From the NCBI GenBank assembly GCA_963842335.1, contig CAWJGF010000028.1, positions 62,001-126,000 of the forward strand: a DNA stretch of 64,000 nt. Direction: 5' to 3'. The translations under genes were made by a program, and so were the position numbers. The DNA is from PALSA-600 sp963842335 (GTDB lineage: Bacteria > Actinomycetota > Thermoleophilia > Gaiellales > Gaiellaceae). The notes below the pieces were generated by a model. The model saw nothing but the letters and a program-made list of their open reading frames with translations. It was not told where the DNA came from and ran no database searches. Numbering within the stretch: position 1 is the first letter of the stretch; each line of letters opens with the position of its first letter. Shown one piece after another: positions 63,510 to 64,000 of this stretch.

Positions 63510-64000
63510 GAGCTCGCACGGCGGGCTGCAAGTGTCGACCTCACCGCGTCGTCGAACGAGGTCCGGGGCTCGCGCACCTTCTCCCAGATCCGATCGTCGC
63601 GTGCGACAGTCGGGAATCTGAGGCCCTCCACGAGCGGTTGCGCGACAGCTGCGTTGACCGGGGTCACGAGTTGCAGCCAGAGCGAGGAGAGATGCGGCGT
63701 GAGGAGCGGCACCTCGATCAGGAGCGGCTGCTTGCCGCGGATTACCGCGGTCCGTTCCATCATCGCGCGGTAGGTCATCACTTCGGGACCGCCGAGGTCA
63801 TAGGACTCGCCGAACGTCACCGGGTCGTCGCAAACCGCCACGAGGGCCCGCACGACATCGGCGAGCGCCACCGGTTGCGTCTCGACCGAGACCCAACGCG
63901 GACAGATCATCACCGGGAGACGAACAACGAGGGCAAGGATGGTCTCGAACGCGGCACTGCCGTCGCCGACAATCATCGCCGCGCCGAGCACGGTCACCGG
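63506..64000 (-). CDS. NAD(P)-binding epimerase-like protein (5'-truncated by the window edge)
   Basis: The frame is open to the right edge. Visible is a C-terminal part of an atypical SDR/NmrA-like domain: GAAMIVGDGSAAFETILAL, VETQPVALADVVRALVA and YDLGGPEVMTYRAMM, as in proteins like NDUFA9 or YcbX-neighbour SDRs. The nucleotide-binding Gly motif lies outside the window. The stop shares 3 bp with the CorA stop. Confidence 0.8.
   Translation of the reverse strand, partial: PVTVLGAAMIVGDGSAAFETILALVVRLPVMICPRWVSVETQPVALADVVRALVAVCDDPVTFGESYDLGGPEVMTYRAMMERTAVIRGKQPLLIEVPLLTPHLSSLWLQLVTPVNAAVAQPLVEGLRFPTVARDDRIWEKVREPRTSFDDAVRSTLAARRASS

Overview
The window looks like chromosomal DNA of a high-GC actinobacterium. 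An early-branching, Thermoleophilia-like lineage is my best guess, not proven. Reasons: an actinobacterial-type integration host factor (mIHF) sits between pyrD and gmk; there are SOS boxes of the CGAAC-N4-GTTCG type; PyrR control resembles the mycobacterial translational type; GTG and TTG starts are common; and the gene order is ftsK...rodZ-cinA-thpR-recA-recX-rny and pnp-rpsO...ribF-truB-nrnA-rbfA-ylxP-infB-ylxR-nusA-rimP. Almost all genes are on the minus strand in tightly overlapping operons. I see no rRNA, CRISPR array, phage or insertion sequence. There is one tRNA (Arg, anticodon CCG).

Layout. 1-7.5 kb: a partial gene, a GAP-family membrane protein, a methyltransferase, then rny, recX, recA (with an SOS box inside the upstream thpR), thpR, cinA and a RodZ-like HTH protein. 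7.6-16.5 kb: a BMP-type (nucleoside-like) ABC importer operon with one ATPase, two permease pairs and two binding proteins; a strong terminator follows the first binding-protein gene. 16.5-24.4 kb: ftsK, a LigB-like gene, a nucleoside hydrolase and a ribokinase (a plausible outlet for imported nucleosides), an unknown gene, RNase J and dapA. 24.4-24.9 kb: a gene-free stretch with a diverged direct repeat. 24.9-31.5 kb: alpha/beta hydrolase, methyltransferase, dapB, M16 peptidase, GNAT, pnp and rpsO with a long intergenic hairpin. 31.6-34.3 kb: a plus-strand pair (serine beta-lactamase-like protein, gamma-glutamyltransferase) and a small zinc-ribbon protein. 34.4-42 kb: translation and RNA-maturation cluster ribF to rimP. 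42-45.8 kb: dtd, a TPR protein, a nucleotidyltransferase, coaBC, rpoZ, gmk and mihF. 45.9-54.2 kb: pyrimidine operon pyrR-B-C-carA-carB-pyrK-pyrD under a PyrR hairpin, without pyrF. 54.3-64 kb: M29 aminopeptidase, RNase Z, an SOS-controlled LysM protein, a secreted glycosidase-like protein, a DgcN/DgcA-like pair for D-amino-acid (D-glutamate) use, tRNA-Arg, small secreted proteins, CorA and a truncated NAD(P)-binding protein.

Three points stand out. (1) Four genes (cinA, a methyltransferase, ylxR, a nucleotidyltransferase) lack a good canonical start but align with their families from a CTG, GTA or ATA codon that overlaps the upstream stop by exactly 4 nt, the same geometry as a dozen ordinary ATGA/GTGA junctions here. 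(2) The only three perfect CGAAC-N4-GTTCG boxes I found lie at recA (one) and at a small LysM gene (two), which points to a YneA/ChiZ-type SOS division inhibitor. (3) Seven conserved genes carry ten single-base frame breaks, nearly all apparent one-base insertions and several in short homopolymers; these look like assembly errors rather than gene death. I give such genes as single CDS entries and note the break.
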